Positions 1-7,117 of a stretch of DNA of 64,000 nucleotides are shown here, one piece after another. This DNA is from Hyphomicrobiaceae bacterium (GTDB taxonomy: Bacteria; Pseudomonadota; Alphaproteobacteria; Rhizobiales; Hyphomicrobiaceae): positions 1-64,000 of the forward strand of contig JAGRKV010000088.1 in assembly GCA_020442165.1 (NCBI GenBank), written 5' to 3'. The position numbers were made by a program, and so were the translations under genes. The notes under the pieces were generated by a model. That model was not told the DNA's origin. It saw only the letters and a program-made list of their open reading frames with translations, and made no database searches. Numbering within the stretch: position 1 is the stretch's first letter; each line of letters opens with the position of its first letter.

Positions 1-1146
1 CCCATCGTCCGCCGAGTAGTCCGCAGAACACGCCCGATGCTTGAGGAACAGGGGCTGCTTAAGCGGATCGATGTGATCACACATCCTCGCCCAGGTGACG
101 CCTTGCCGTCTCACCTGTTCGAGGAACAAGGCTTGGCCATGAGCCTCGCTTTCCAGGAGGCATATCGTGCTGCAGAAGCATTCAGCCGGCTTTATGCCGC
201 GCGGCAGCCTGGAGCGGGCTTCCTGAAAACCATTCTACTTCGTCGTATTGGTTCATCCGCCCAAGCTGGTCTAGACACTGCTCGCCATCTCCTAGGCCGT
301 CTCGAAGGCGATATTGTCCCTGAACATGAGCGCAGCGACGAAGTGGACCCGGACCATGAAACGGACCTGGGAAGCGAAGAACTTCGATTGTTGCGGGACG
401 TCGAGCGAAACCTCGACTCGGTGATCAATGGCGCGGACATCGACCCGAAGGTGAAGGTGATCCTTCATTATCTGACTGAGCACCAATGGCTGGAGAAAAA
501 CGGCGCGATAATTTTTAGCCAGTATTTCACCACCGCCGAATGGATCGCCGAAGCCCTTTGCAAGGAGTTTCCGACCGAGCCAGTTGCCGTTTACGCTGGT
601 GGGGCGGCGTCGTTCATCCAGCAAGGCTCCGAAAGGCGATCAACTGGCCGCGAGCAAATCAAAGCGGCAATCCAGAGCGGTGATATCCGGCTGGTGTGTG
701 CCACCGACGCAGCCTGCGAAGGGCTGAACCTCCAGAGACTGGGCGCGCAAATCAACGTGGACTTACCCTGGAATCCCTCGCGGCTTGAACAGCGCAAGGG
801 ACGCGTTCAGCGCATCGGTCAAGCCAGGGACGCTATCCATGTTCTCAGCTTGCGCTACGCCGGAACGGTGGAAGACGAAGTTTATGCTGCTCTCTCTACG
901 CGCCTTGGCGACATCTTTAGCGTTCTCGGACAACTGCCTGACGGCTTCGAGGACGAGTGGATTAACGCGGTACTCGAAGATCGTGCAGCCGTGAGGCATT
1001 TCTCACAGAGGGAGCACACAGTGCGACCTCCTATGGAGATCAGGTACCTACGAGATGTCGCGGACGATGATGGACTAGATTGGGAATATGCAGAGCGCGT
1101 ATTGTCATCAAGAGATTTAGATGCGTGGATGCGACAAGGTTGGTGA
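1..1146 (+). CDS. SNF2/RapA-type helicase, C-terminal part (cut by window start)
   Basis: The frame is open from base 1, so the N-terminal ATPase lobe lies outside the window; the first internal ATG is at 37. The visible part is the second helicase lobe: residues around ATDAACEGLNLQ (motif V) and DLPWNPSRLEQRKGRVQRIGQ-like motif VI with the two arginine fingers, as in SNF2/RapA and DISARM DrmD-like helicases. A family like this uses ATP to move on DNA or displace bound protein. It is convergent with the TIR operon on the other strand, leaving about 120 bp between stop codons. Stand-alone SNF2 helicases of this form are common in defence islands and in integrated elements, which fits the integrase and tRNA fragments to the right. 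The exact system cannot be named without the missing half. Confidence 0.8.
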   Translation, partial: PIVRRVVRRTRPMLEEQGLLKRIDVITHPRPGDALPSHLFEEQGLAMSLAFQEAYRAAEAFSRLYAARQPGAGFLKTILLRRIGSSAQAGLDTARHLLGRLEGDIVPEHERSDEVDPDHETDLGSEELRLLRDVERNLDSVINGADIDPKVKVILHYLTEHQWLEKNGAIIFSQYFTTAEWIAEALCKEFPTEPVAVYAGGAASFIQQGSERRSTGREQIKAAIQSGDIRLVCATDAACEGLNLQRLGAQINVDLPWNPSRLEQRKGRVQRIGQARDAIHVLSLRYAGTVEDEVYAALSTRLGDIFSVLGQLPDGFEDEWINAVLEDRAAVRHFSQREHTVRPPMEIRYLRDVADDDGLDWEYAERVLSSRDLDAWMRQGW

Positions 1147-1264
1147 AGGCGACTGAAGTTTATGTTTCAAGGCCACGTTCTTGGATGAATTTGTGCAGGC
1201 CTAGCGCATGTTCGAACCGAACCTACAGGTACCCATTGCCCCCATGGATGACAGACCTTGGAAA

Positions 1265-1429
1265 TCATTCCCAACCACGACGGATATCTGTTCGGTTGCA
1301 ATCCGGACACTGCACCGATGAAGTTGGTCGCCGTTCTCTCGCGGCTTTGCGCCTTTCCTCATCTGTTAGCACTTCAGCTTCGAACCGGCGCCCACAATTG
1401 TTGCACCGAAATCGGATAGATTCACTCAT
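1265..1429 (-). CDS. 54-residue zinc-ribbon protein, last gene of the TIR operon
   Basis: A short frame starts with ATG at 1429, overlapping the stop codon of the TIR gene by 8 bases, and ends with TGA at 1265. The product has two Cys pairs, CNNC at residues 9-12 and CPDC at 41-44, separated by a basic helix (EERRKAARERR), which is the layout of a treble-clef/zinc-ribbon small protein. It is probably a DNA-, RNA- or protein-binding accessory. The overlap implies translational coupling with the TIR gene. Function is not known; the metal-binding reading is inferred from the four cysteines. No recognisable terminator was found between it and the helicase stop. Confidence 0.6.
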   Translation of the reverse strand: MSESIRFRCNNCGRRFEAEVLTDEERRKAARERRPTSSVQCPDCNRTDIRRGWE

Positions 1430-2363
1430 AGGTGATACCCGCCTGCTCTACAAACTCCTCCCATAACGTCGCTGCCGCCTGTGCGGGAGACAACTTTGAC
1501 TTCTCCTCACGCATCATCCCGTTTTGCTTGAGGTGAAGCTCGTAGTCGTCAGCATCAATCTGGAACCAACCGTTCGATGTGCCTGGGTCTGCGCGCTCTT
1601 GAAATGAGTAGCTGATATCGCCGAAGGAGTGTCTTCCGGAACCAGAATGCACCGTTATGTGCGCGACACCGCTATTACGAGCCCGATTGAGAACTGTGCA
1701 GGTGAAGGACGTGGCACTAATCGGTGCGAACTTCGCTTTGATGTCTTCAACACCATTGATCTCGTCGGCCGCTTTCTGGAAGTAGTCGCAAATTTCTTGA
1801 AATGCACGATCCCGGTACTCGAGCTTGTCCACCTCGTCAAAATCTCTCTTGATACGGTACTTTGGTGTCCGAACTACCTTCCCACCGCTGCCGTGGGGCT
1901 GAAGCTCTGGTCTTGCCGATGGTAGTTCATTGGCAAGTTTGCGGAGATGAGCGACGACATCTAACCACGCAGTATTCTCGTTGGTCCATTCGGCTACTGG
2001 CTTGCCATCCTTTGGAAGTGCCTTTAGGCGGCCGAGCGGAGACGCCTTCCAGTCGCACGGCTGCACTACAACCGGCAGGACTCGCAACGTACCTTGCTCA
2101 TGACGCTCAAGAGCTCGCCTAAGCTCAATATCGTAGCAATAGCCAGAACTGAGAAAATCCGCGCTTATCAGCGGAATAAAAAGATCGCACATCTCAAGGT
2201 TTGCCGAGATCGCAGCATCTATGTCGCCTCCGGCTGCGATTTTCTGATCGAACCACTCTTCGATGGCACCTTCCCGCTTCAACACTGCAAGATGCTTCGT
2301 AAAGCGCTCAAGCGCATGTTCGTCCAGATGCGAATAGGAAATGAACGCCTTGAGCCCCGTCAC
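1422..2363 (-). CDS. TIR-domain protein with unknown C-terminal domain
   Basis: Residues 4 to about 145 form a TIR domain: FISYSHLDE at 7-15, a BB-loop-like WFDQKI stretch at 38-42, DLFIPLISADF at 60-70, then CYDIELRRAL with Glu80 at the place of the catalytic glutamate of NAD-degrading TIR enzymes. Residues about 165-313 form a second alpha/beta domain that I do not recognise. Bacterial TIR proteins usually cleave NAD+ or make a cyclic ADP-ribose signal after sensing infection; the C-terminal domain may be the sensor or oligomerisation part. The gene starts 12 bases after the YjzC-like gene and overlaps the zinc-ribbon gene, so the three form one operon. It could also be a non-defence TIR protein; the nearby helicase, integrase and repressor favour defence. 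Confidence 0.85.
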   Translation of the reverse strand: MTGLKAFISYSHLDEHALERFTKHLAVLKREGAIEEWFDQKIAAGGDIDAAISANLEMCDLFIPLISADFLSSGYCYDIELRRALERHEQGTLRVLPVVVQPCDWKASPLGRLKALPKDGKPVAEWTNENTAWLDVVAHLRKLANELPSARPELQPHGSGGKVVRTPKYRIKRDFDEVDKLEYRDRAFQEICDYFQKAADEINGVEDIKAKFAPISATSFTCTVLNRARNSGVAHITVHSGSGRHSFGDISYSFQERADPGTSNGWFQIDADDYELHLKQNGMMREEKSKLSPAQAAATLWEEFVEQAGITYE

Positions 2364-2375
2364 GGCTTTGCTCCT

Positions 2376-2561
2376 TTAGCGGTTGCTGGTCGGCGTAATG
2401 CGCACCGGCTTCCACGTGTTTCCAGGCTGGGTCGTTGGGGGGAGTTTGTGATTGTCTGGCACAGTTGCGTAGTTGGGCTTGGTGCCACCTCTCGGCCCGA
2501 TCTCTTGATAGATGCCGCCACTAGTACCGACGTTGCTTCCAGGCGTTCTTGTCTTCGACAT
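2376..2561 (-). CDS. YjzC-like small protein, first gene of the TIR operon
   Basis: ATG at 2561 has a good ribosome site (AAGGAG, 7 bases upstream) and the frame runs 61 residues. A longer in-frame extension upstream to 2864 is rejected because it would run through the operator and the repressor gene. The protein opens with SKTRTPGSNVGTSGGIYQEI, then GPRGG and a Thr/Pro-rich tail, resembling the short YjzC-family proteins (positively charged start, PG..SG.Y/I pattern) whose role is not known. It lies 12 bases before the TIR gene. In this position it might modulate the TIR protein or be a substrate or antitoxin-like partner; this is inference only. Confidence 0.6.
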   Translation of the reverse strand: MSKTRTPGSNVGTSGGIYQEIGPRGGTKPNYATVPDNHKLPPTTQPGNTWKPVRITPTSNR

Positions 2562-2596
2562 GTGCAGCTCCTTCTGGCTTGACCGGGCAGCTGAAA

Positions 2597-2641
2597 TTCT
2601 CCAAAATTTCTCTGGGAGAATTAAGGAGAAAATTTGGAGAA
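2597..2641. promoter_or_regulatory. Operator array of TTCTCC/GGAGAA half-sites between the TIR operon and the repressor
   Basis: Half-sites occur at 2597-2602 (TTCTCC), 2608-2613 (TTCTCT), 2615-2620, 2625-2630 and 2636-2641 (all GGAGAA). Steps are about 10-11 bases apart apart from the central pair, so most fall on the same DNA face. TTCTCTGGGAGAA (2608-2620) is a perfect short palindrome, and TTCTCCAAA/TTTGGAGAA form the outer inverted repeat. It sits in the divergent gap, and its last half-site overlaps the repressor ribosome site. It is probably the binding region of the adjacent LexA-like repressor, controlling both directions. It differs from the usual alphaproteobacterial LexA box (GTTC-N7-GTTC). 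Confidence 0.6.
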
Positions 2642-2647
2642 AGTCAA

Positions 2648-3226
2648 GTGCTGACGGAGCTTGAGCAGCGAATGCTAAACTATATCGGCGAGTATCTTCG
2701 TGAGAACGAAGGCCGGGGGCCGACTCTCGCTGAGATAGGTGAGGCGTGCGGTGTGCATTCGGTCGGCACAGTGCATCGCTATGTTTCTTCAATTGAGAAC
2801 AAGGGCTTTTTGAGTAAGGCGGGGAAGGGCTGGCGGACAAGACTGGCGCCAAACGAATTGCCATTCAGAGGCAAGATCGCCGCAGGACGGCCCATCGAGG
2901 CTATCGAAGATTCAGAGTCGATTGACGTTGGTTCGCTTGTTCTGCAACCAGACTGCTTCGTCCTCAAGGTCGAAGGTGAATCGATGAGAGATAGCGGCAT
3001 ACTCGACGGCGACCTGGTGATCGTGAAGCCCGCACAAACCGCCAAAAACGGTCAGATCGTGGTTGCTTTGGTCGACAATGAAGCCACTCTCAAGGAGTTC
3101 AAGCGTATAGACGGAGGCCGTCGTATCGAACTAATCCCGCATAATAAGGAGTACAGGTCACAGATCTACCCATCAGATGCCGTGGAAATTCAAGGCATTC
3201 TGCAAACGGTGGTGCGACGGTATTGA
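2648..3226 (+). CDS. LexA-like S24 repressor, self-cleaving
   Basis: GTG at 2648 is chosen because the protein then begins at the LexA winged-helix (LTELEQRMLNYIGEY) and GGAGAA lies 6 bases upstream; an in-frame ATG at 2549 would start inside the divergent gene. The 192-residue product has an N-terminal winged helix (about 1-65, PTLAEIGEACGV..SVGTVHRYV) and a C-terminal S24 peptidase domain with the Ala79-Gly80 cleavage site, Ser112 (GESM) and Lys149 (TLKEF). LexA proteins repress until RecA on single-stranded DNA triggers self-cleavage. It is divergent from the TIR operon, so DNA damage or phage attack may derepress that operon. It is more likely an element-borne regulator than the chromosomal lexA. 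Confidence 0.85.
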   Translation: MLTELEQRMLNYIGEYLRENEGRGPTLAEIGEACGVHSVGTVHRYVSSIENKGFLSKAGKGWRTRLAPNELPFRGKIAAGRPIEAIEDSESIDVGSLVLQPDCFVLKVEGESMRDSGILDGDLVIVKPAQTAKNGQIVVALVDNEATLKEFKRIDGGRRIELIPHNKEYRSQIYPSDAVEIQGILQTVVRRY

Positions 3227-3498
3227 TCAATAGGACGCGGCAAGCACGCCAGAAGTAGGGATCTGGTATCTGCACCAGGGGATACGTCCATATCGGTCAG
3301 CGTTCAGTCGTGTAGCAATCAGAACCGCTCCAGTCCGAAACCCACTGGTACCAGCCGCACCCTGTGACCACACCGAACGCCGCTCACCGAATAGCAAACC
3401 GCATTTCCGCTACCCCGGCCGCTACCCCGGAGCCAAAACGGCCCCATTGGCGCCTTGCCGGAAAGCGCCTCAAGACCTTGCAATCATTTGGTATTTCA
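3227..3498. other. Intergenic stretch between the repressor and a tRNA fragment
   Basis: No supported gene is visible here. The only clear structure is the 12-base tandem repeat at 3407-3430, listed separately. Confidence 0.5.
3407..3430. repeat. Perfect 12-base tandem repeat, possible integrase arm site
   Basis: CCGCTACCCCGG occurs twice head to tail. On the minus strand each unit contains GGGGTAG, similar to the GGGTA motifs repeated at 11-base spacing at 3619-3636 and 6343-6363. It lies about 70 bases from the tRNA-Val fragment, the usual distance for arm-type binding sites of a tyrosine recombinase. Confidence 0.4.
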
Positions 3499-3557
3499 TG
3501 GTGGGCGGTACTGGGATTGAACCAGTGACCCCACGCGTGTGAAGTGTGTGCTCTGCC
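3499..3557 (-). other. Truncated tRNA-Val(CAC) 3' part, attachment-site remnant
   Basis: Read on the minus strand, the piece contains the end of a D-arm (GAGC), an anticodon arm with loop TTCACAC (anticodon CAC, Val), variable loop GGGTC, a perfect T-arm ACTGG-TTCAATC-CCAGT, acceptor strand ACCGCCC, discriminator A and an encoded CCA. Upstream there is no GCTC D-stem partner or GGGCGGT acceptor start, so the 5' half is missing and it cannot be a working tRNA. Such 3' fragments are left when tyrosine integrases insert into tRNA genes. In that model the inserted DNA lies on the 5' side, towards 3558 and rightwards. Confidence 0.7.
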
Positions 3558-3904
3558 TTGGTCACGGCAGTTGCGGCACCAGCCCGGACTGCCTGCGTTC
3601 CGCCGACAGGCAAGAACCTACCCTAATATTACCCTAGTATATCTGGGCCTTAAGCCGGCATTTAACGATGCGATGACGAACGTTGCCGACATCGCTTTAC
3701 TATCCGCCCGTGAGGCAGGATTATCGACGGGCGCAGCAAATTGGGACAGTCCAGGCGGTTTCTGTATCAGCTTCGCAATTCCGGAATTTTTCGATCGCAG
3801 AAGGGCCCAGACATCTTGCCCTTATCTTGGCCTCCGGCACGCATGGAATTGCCGGATCACACTCACCGGATTTTGCTTTCGCTGGTGGCGTTCCCGCGGT
3901 GCTT
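3558..3904. other. Non-coding stretch at the left end of the integrase segment
   Basis: No convincing gene is seen. It holds an AT-rich patch with the TACCCTA repeat pair (3619-3636) and otherwise no recognisable feature. Confidence 0.45.
3619..3636. repeat. TACCCTA pair at 11-base spacing, possible integrase arm site
   Basis: TACCCTA occurs at 3619-3625 and 3630-3636. On the minus strand this gives AGGGTA twice, 11 bases apart, mirroring the GGGTAACAAC pair at 6343-6363 in the opposite orientation at the other end of the integrase segment. Paired short direct repeats near each end are typical arm-type sites; assignment is inference. Confidence 0.35.
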
Positions 3905-4930
3905 CTAGTCGATCCGAGGGGCCGACGACAGGCACCAGCCATCGAACGGCGGCCAGTGGCGGGGGCCGAAGTGGTGAAGGGGACTGTCGAAGTTTTCCGC
4001 ATCGAGCGCTGAGAGGTACCTCTCTGCAATCGACTTCCTCGCCGGGCGATCCGATGCCTCCAGCAATTCCTGGTGGAGAACGAAGAATGCAAAGCGGTTG
4101 ATCTGAACATATTCCGGATATTCGGAACCGGTCCGATTCAGCGGCGGGTGCCAATCGGGATCAGCGTACCAGTTCTTTATCATGACGGCGCTGAATGGAT
4201 AACTTCCCTGTTCCTCGCCGCGCACGACCCGCGCGAGATTGCGCGCCCGCTCATAGACGTGTTCGCAAAGCCGCAGTCGGCGGGCCGGAGTGGGGTTCTC
4301 TTCCGCCCCGAGGAGGGCATGCAGGGCAAGCAGGCAGCGGAGCCTGAACTCGTGCATGCGCGCAGTGTCCTTGGGACGATTTGGTGCACCCTTTGCGGGA
4401 AGGAACATCGGGTCCCGGTCTCCCTCATCCAGCGCCTCCAAACGCATGCGCAGCCAGTCAAGCTGGTCGACGAGGGGCTTAATTGGTCCGGGAATCCGCT
4501 CGAGAAGCCTTGCCGCCAGCAAGAGACCGACGCTGATGCCGTGGCGACCGCTGCCGCCGCCTTCTCGCTCGAGCCGAAGCACCGCTTGGGCCTCTTCGAT
4601 GAGGTTGGCGAGTTCAATTGCGAGATCAGGTTGATGGGCAAACGTGATCCGATCGCCAGGCGACTGTGGTAGCGGCTTGCGCTTGCGCCGAAAATCGGCG
4701 CGCCACTGGGCCACCTGCCGTCGGTGGGACTGCATCAACCGGAGATGATACTCTTCGCTCTTGATGGGGCTGCGTTGGATATTCGCGAGGATGTCGGCAC
4801 GCATCAAAGGTTGGGACCTCCGCTTGGACCGCCCTTGCACGGGCCGGAAAAGATGCCCGCCCTGCTTCTTTGCTTGGAAGGCACGTTCAGCCGGATCCAT
4901 TGCAGACCGGTCGTCGGTCGTCGCATTCAT
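3905..4930 (-). CDS. Unknown 341-residue protein on the integrase segment
   Basis: ATG at 4930 is preferred over an in-frame GTG at 4942 because GGAGGG lies 5-10 bases upstream of it. The product is Arg-rich at the N-terminus (RPVQGRSKRR, RRQVAQWRADFRRKRK) and then mainly helical, with a leucine-rich centre (GLLLAARLLERIPGPIKPL) and a conserved-looking WYADPDWHPPLNRTGSEYP segment near residue 260. There are no membrane segments and no motif I can name. It is transcribed in the same direction as the integrase, 112 bases after it, and is probably cargo of the same small element. Confidence 0.55.
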   Translation of the reverse strand: MNATTDDRSAMDPAERAFQAKKQGGHLFRPVQGRSKRRSQPLMRADILANIQRSPIKSEEYHLRLMQSHRRQVAQWRADFRRKRKPLPQSPGDRITFAHQPDLAIELANLIEEAQAVLRLEREGGGSGRHGISVGLLLAARLLERIPGPIKPLVDQLDWLRMRLEALDEGDRDPMFLPAKGAPNRPKDTARMHEFRLRCLLALHALLGAEENPTPARRLRLCEHVYERARNLARVVRGEEQGSYPFSAVMIKNWYADPDWHPPLNRTGSEYPEYVQINRFAFFVLHQELLEASDRPARKSIAERYLSALDAENFDSPLHHFGPRHWPPFDGWCLSSAPRID

Positions 4931-5042
4931 TGCGCCCTCCACGCATCAACACCAACACGCCAGTGGGCCGAGCCCGTTTCCAGCTCTCGATTCCGGCAAT
5001 GAGTTCTGTGCGCACCAGGGGAGCCGACCACAGATCACACGC

Positions 5043-6323
5043 TCACTCCCCCTGTCGGATTCGCGTATCCGGATGGGCGCGCGCCGAGGCACTTTCGCCG
5101 CGAACAGCGGTCAACTTGCCGTCTTTCATGGCACCTTTGTCCGGCAGCGAGACTGACTTCCCCGGCTTCAGCGCCCGAGCAAGATCGACGCCGATGCCGT
5201 CGTTTGCATCCGTCAGCGGACCGGGAAGAAGATGAGCATACCGCTCGGTCGTCCTGATCGACCGATGCCCGATGAGGCGGCCGAGCAAAGCCAGGGGCAC
5301 GCCGTTCGTGGCAGCCATCGACGCAAAGGAGTGACGCAGGTCGTGCAATCGAACGTTATCCAGTCCGGCGACAGACCGGATCGCGTGCCATGGTCCTATC
5401 ATGTCCTTGATAGGTTCCCCGCGCTTTGCCCCGCAGAACACGAATGCATTTTCTTCCGTAAGAGGCAGAGCCGCAAGCAGGTTCACCGCCAGGTCGTTCA
5501 GGAGGATCGTCTTCCGGCCGGTCTTGGAATCCGGCAGAAAGAGCAGGCGCCGTTCCAGATTCACGGAAATCCATTTGAGTGTCCTGACCTCCTCGCGGCG
5601 TGCACCGGTAAGCACCAGCAGCCGAATTGCGGCAATGGCGAAGAGGCTGATGCGGCCCGCGGCCTCTGCGTCATCGAGGGCTGCGCCGAGGCGCCCGAAT
5701 TCGGCAGGTGTCAGGTAGCGCTCGTGAGCTGCCTCGCGGTAGCGCCGCAAGCCTTGCACCGGGTTGGAATTGCGTGGACGCTCGCCGCGCGCTTCGGCAA
5801 AGCTCATGAGCGAGGACAAGACCGCAGCGGCGTGATTGGCCTCTCTCGGAGTCTTTCCGAGCGACACGTGCCAGCGGCCCACGACTTTCTCCGAAATTGC
5901 ATCGATACGCTGCCTGCCGAACGTGGGTAGGATTCGCTTGTCGAGCAGGCGCCGGTATTCAGCCGCCGTGCGCGGCTTAAGCTTGGGGGCCACGTGCTCG
6001 TTGAGAAACTGGTTTGCGACGTCGGCGACGGTCGGAACAGCGCGGCGCCTCATGCGATCCGCCTGCGGATCGCGGAGGCGTTCGACATCGCCCAGGACGA
6101 CCTTGGCCTCGCGTCGGGCCTCTTCGACCGTGAGGCGCCCGTGCCGTCCAAGCGTCAGCCGGCGCTGCTGGCTGGTGACGCGGCTGCGGTAAATCACGAA
6201 GAAGCTGGTGGTCCGGGTCCGACGCCGGACACCGAAGCCGGAGACCTCGCGATCCCACAGCACGTCGCCTGGTCCCATGTTTTCGATGACGGTCCTGGTG
6301 AGCTTGACGCGACTGCCGGACAT
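5043..6323 (-). CDS. Tyrosine recombinase (integrase)
   Basis: ATG at 6323 (MSGSRVKLTRTVIENM) has GGAG upstream and is preferred to an earlier in-frame start at 6362 that lies inside the GGGTAACAAC repeats. Of 426 residues, the N-terminal part is the arm-binding/DUF4102-like region (VSGFGVRRR..RRLTLGRHG), the middle is the SAM-like core-binding domain, and the C-terminal catalytic domain shows GARREEVRTLKW (Arg I), HDLRHSFAS (His-x-x-Arg), GHRSIRTTERYAHL (His and the nucleophile Tyr). The enzyme inserts and excises mobile DNA at a tRNA gene. It starts about 140 bases from the tRNA fragment at 6465-6513, the normal position for an integrase at the end of an element. Confidence 0.93.
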   Translation of the reverse strand: MSGSRVKLTRTVIENMGPGDVLWDREVSGFGVRRRTRTTSFFVIYRSRVTSQQRRLTLGRHGRLTVEEARREAKVVLGDVERLRDPQADRMRRRAVPTVADVANQFLNEHVAPKLKPRTAAEYRRLLDKRILPTFGRQRIDAISEKVVGRWHVSLGKTPREANHAAAVLSSLMSFAEARGERPRNSNPVQGLRRYREAAHERYLTPAEFGRLGAALDDAEAAGRISLFAIAAIRLLVLTGARREEVRTLKWISVNLERRLLFLPDSKTGRKTILLNDLAVNLLAALPLTEENAFVFCGAKRGEPIKDMIGPWHAIRSVAGLDNVRLHDLRHSFASMAATNGVPLALLGRLIGHRSIRTTERYAHLLPGPLTDANDGIGVDLARALKPGKSVSLPDKGAMKDGKLTAVRGESASARAHPDTRIRQGE

Positions 6324-6342
6324 TGCGGGACTCCACAAAACG

Positions 6343-6363
6343 GGGTAACAACAGGGTAACAAC
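6343..6363. repeat. GGGTAACAAC direct repeat upstream of the integrase
   Basis: GGGTAACAAC occurs at 6343-6352 and 6354-6363, an 11-base period, about 20 bases before the integrase start and about 100 bases from the tRNA fragment. It is a likely arm-type integrase site and may also cover the integrase promoter. Confidence 0.45.
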
Positions 6364-6464
6364 CCGGGCCGATTTCATCAGGCTCAAACCGATGCTTGGC
6401 GAAAGCAACATATTGATTTTGCGTTGTTGTCCAAATTGCGACGACGCGGAGAAATGTGGCCTGC

Positions 6465-6513
6465 TCAGATTTTCAATCTGAAAAGACGGGTTCGACTCCC
6501 GTAGGGACCGCCA
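6465..6513 (+). other. Truncated tRNA 3' part at the integrase end, attachment-site remnant
   Basis: The piece folds as an anticodon arm TCAGA-TTTTCAA-TCTGA, a 4-base variable loop, T-arm ACGGG-TTCGACT-CCCGT, acceptor strand AGGGACC, discriminator G and CCA. Upstream there is no matching GGTCCCT or D-arm, so only the 3' part is present. The loop would read as anticodon TTC (Glu), but identity is uncertain. It lies just outside the integrase gene, as expected for a displaced tRNA end at the right boundary of an element extending left. Confidence 0.65.
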
Positions 6514-6528
6514 TTTGATTTCAATGGT

Positions 6529-6800
6529 TTAGTAATTGCCTGCCGTGTCATTCCGACTCCTCTTCCAGCGTCCTATTCCGACTACCGCAGCGGCTTCGCT
6601 CTCTTCTACGAGAGCGCGGTGCTCGTGCAGAGCGTTGATGCGCTGGCGTCGTGTCCGCTTGACATAGAGCCGGTGCGCATGCGGGGTCTTTGTACATCGA
6701 CAGCGTCATGACTTCCGCTTCCGTGGCGCCATGGTCGCCCAACTCTGTGATGCCGCCGTGGCGGCAAGCATCGACCGTGACGTGATCGCCAAGCGTCCAG
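6529..6800 (-). pseudogene. Broken tyrosine recombinase C-terminus
   Basis: In one frame of the minus strand the text reads CRHGGITELGDHGATEAEV and LSMYKD, the region around the His-x-x-Arg motif of a tyrosine recombinase; after a frameshift near 6680 a second frame continues with RLYVKRTRRQRINALHEHR and ends at a stop at 6529. The N-terminal two thirds are absent. It is a relic of an integrase unrelated in detail to the intact one at 5043-6323 and marks an older insertion at this site. Confidence 0.6.
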
Positions 6801-6805
6801 CAACC

Positions 6806-6990
6806 TCAGTCTGCGCCAGTGATTTGCGGTTTCTCTAATATCATTTCGGGCACCGGCGGACGCATGCCGAGCGCGTGATGCGGGCGGATGTGATTGTGCT
6901 GCTTCAGCCAGGCGTTGATGGCGACCTGCGCCTGCCGCATCGTCGCGAACCATGCGGTATTGAGCAGTTGTAGCGTCGCTAAAATACGTC
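6806..6990 (-). pseudogene. IS transposase C-terminal remnant (IS3/IS481 type)
   Basis: The minus-strand frame reads TAWFATMRQAQVAINAWLKQ, then HNHIRPHHALGMRPPVPE and a stop at 6806. INAWL..HN..RPH.AL is the signature of the last part of the DDE transposase of IS3/IS481-type elements. The rest of the gene and terminal inverted repeats were not found, so it is a degraded copy. Confidence 0.6.
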
Positions 6991-7117
6991 AAACGCCTTG
7001 GCTACAATTAGCTGCATCAACCACTGCACAGACCACGTTCCAGACTGCAAAAAGGACACCGTAGCGCGGCGGTCTTTGAGGGGCCGTCGAAAAACCACTC
7101 GGTGCTGGCCTGCATCA

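Noticed and set aside
2549..3226. Longer LexA-like protein starting at 2549
   Set aside because: The extra 33 codons would overlap the divergent small gene and its operator; the GTG at 2648 starts exactly at the conserved winged helix.
3499..3557. Intact tRNA-Val gene
   Set aside because: The 5' acceptor strand and D-stem partner are missing, so it cannot fold as a complete tRNA.
3544..4101. 185-codon plus-strand frame starting in the tRNA fragment
   Set aside because: Starts inside a tRNA remnant, has no ribosome site and runs antisense into the 3905-4930 gene.
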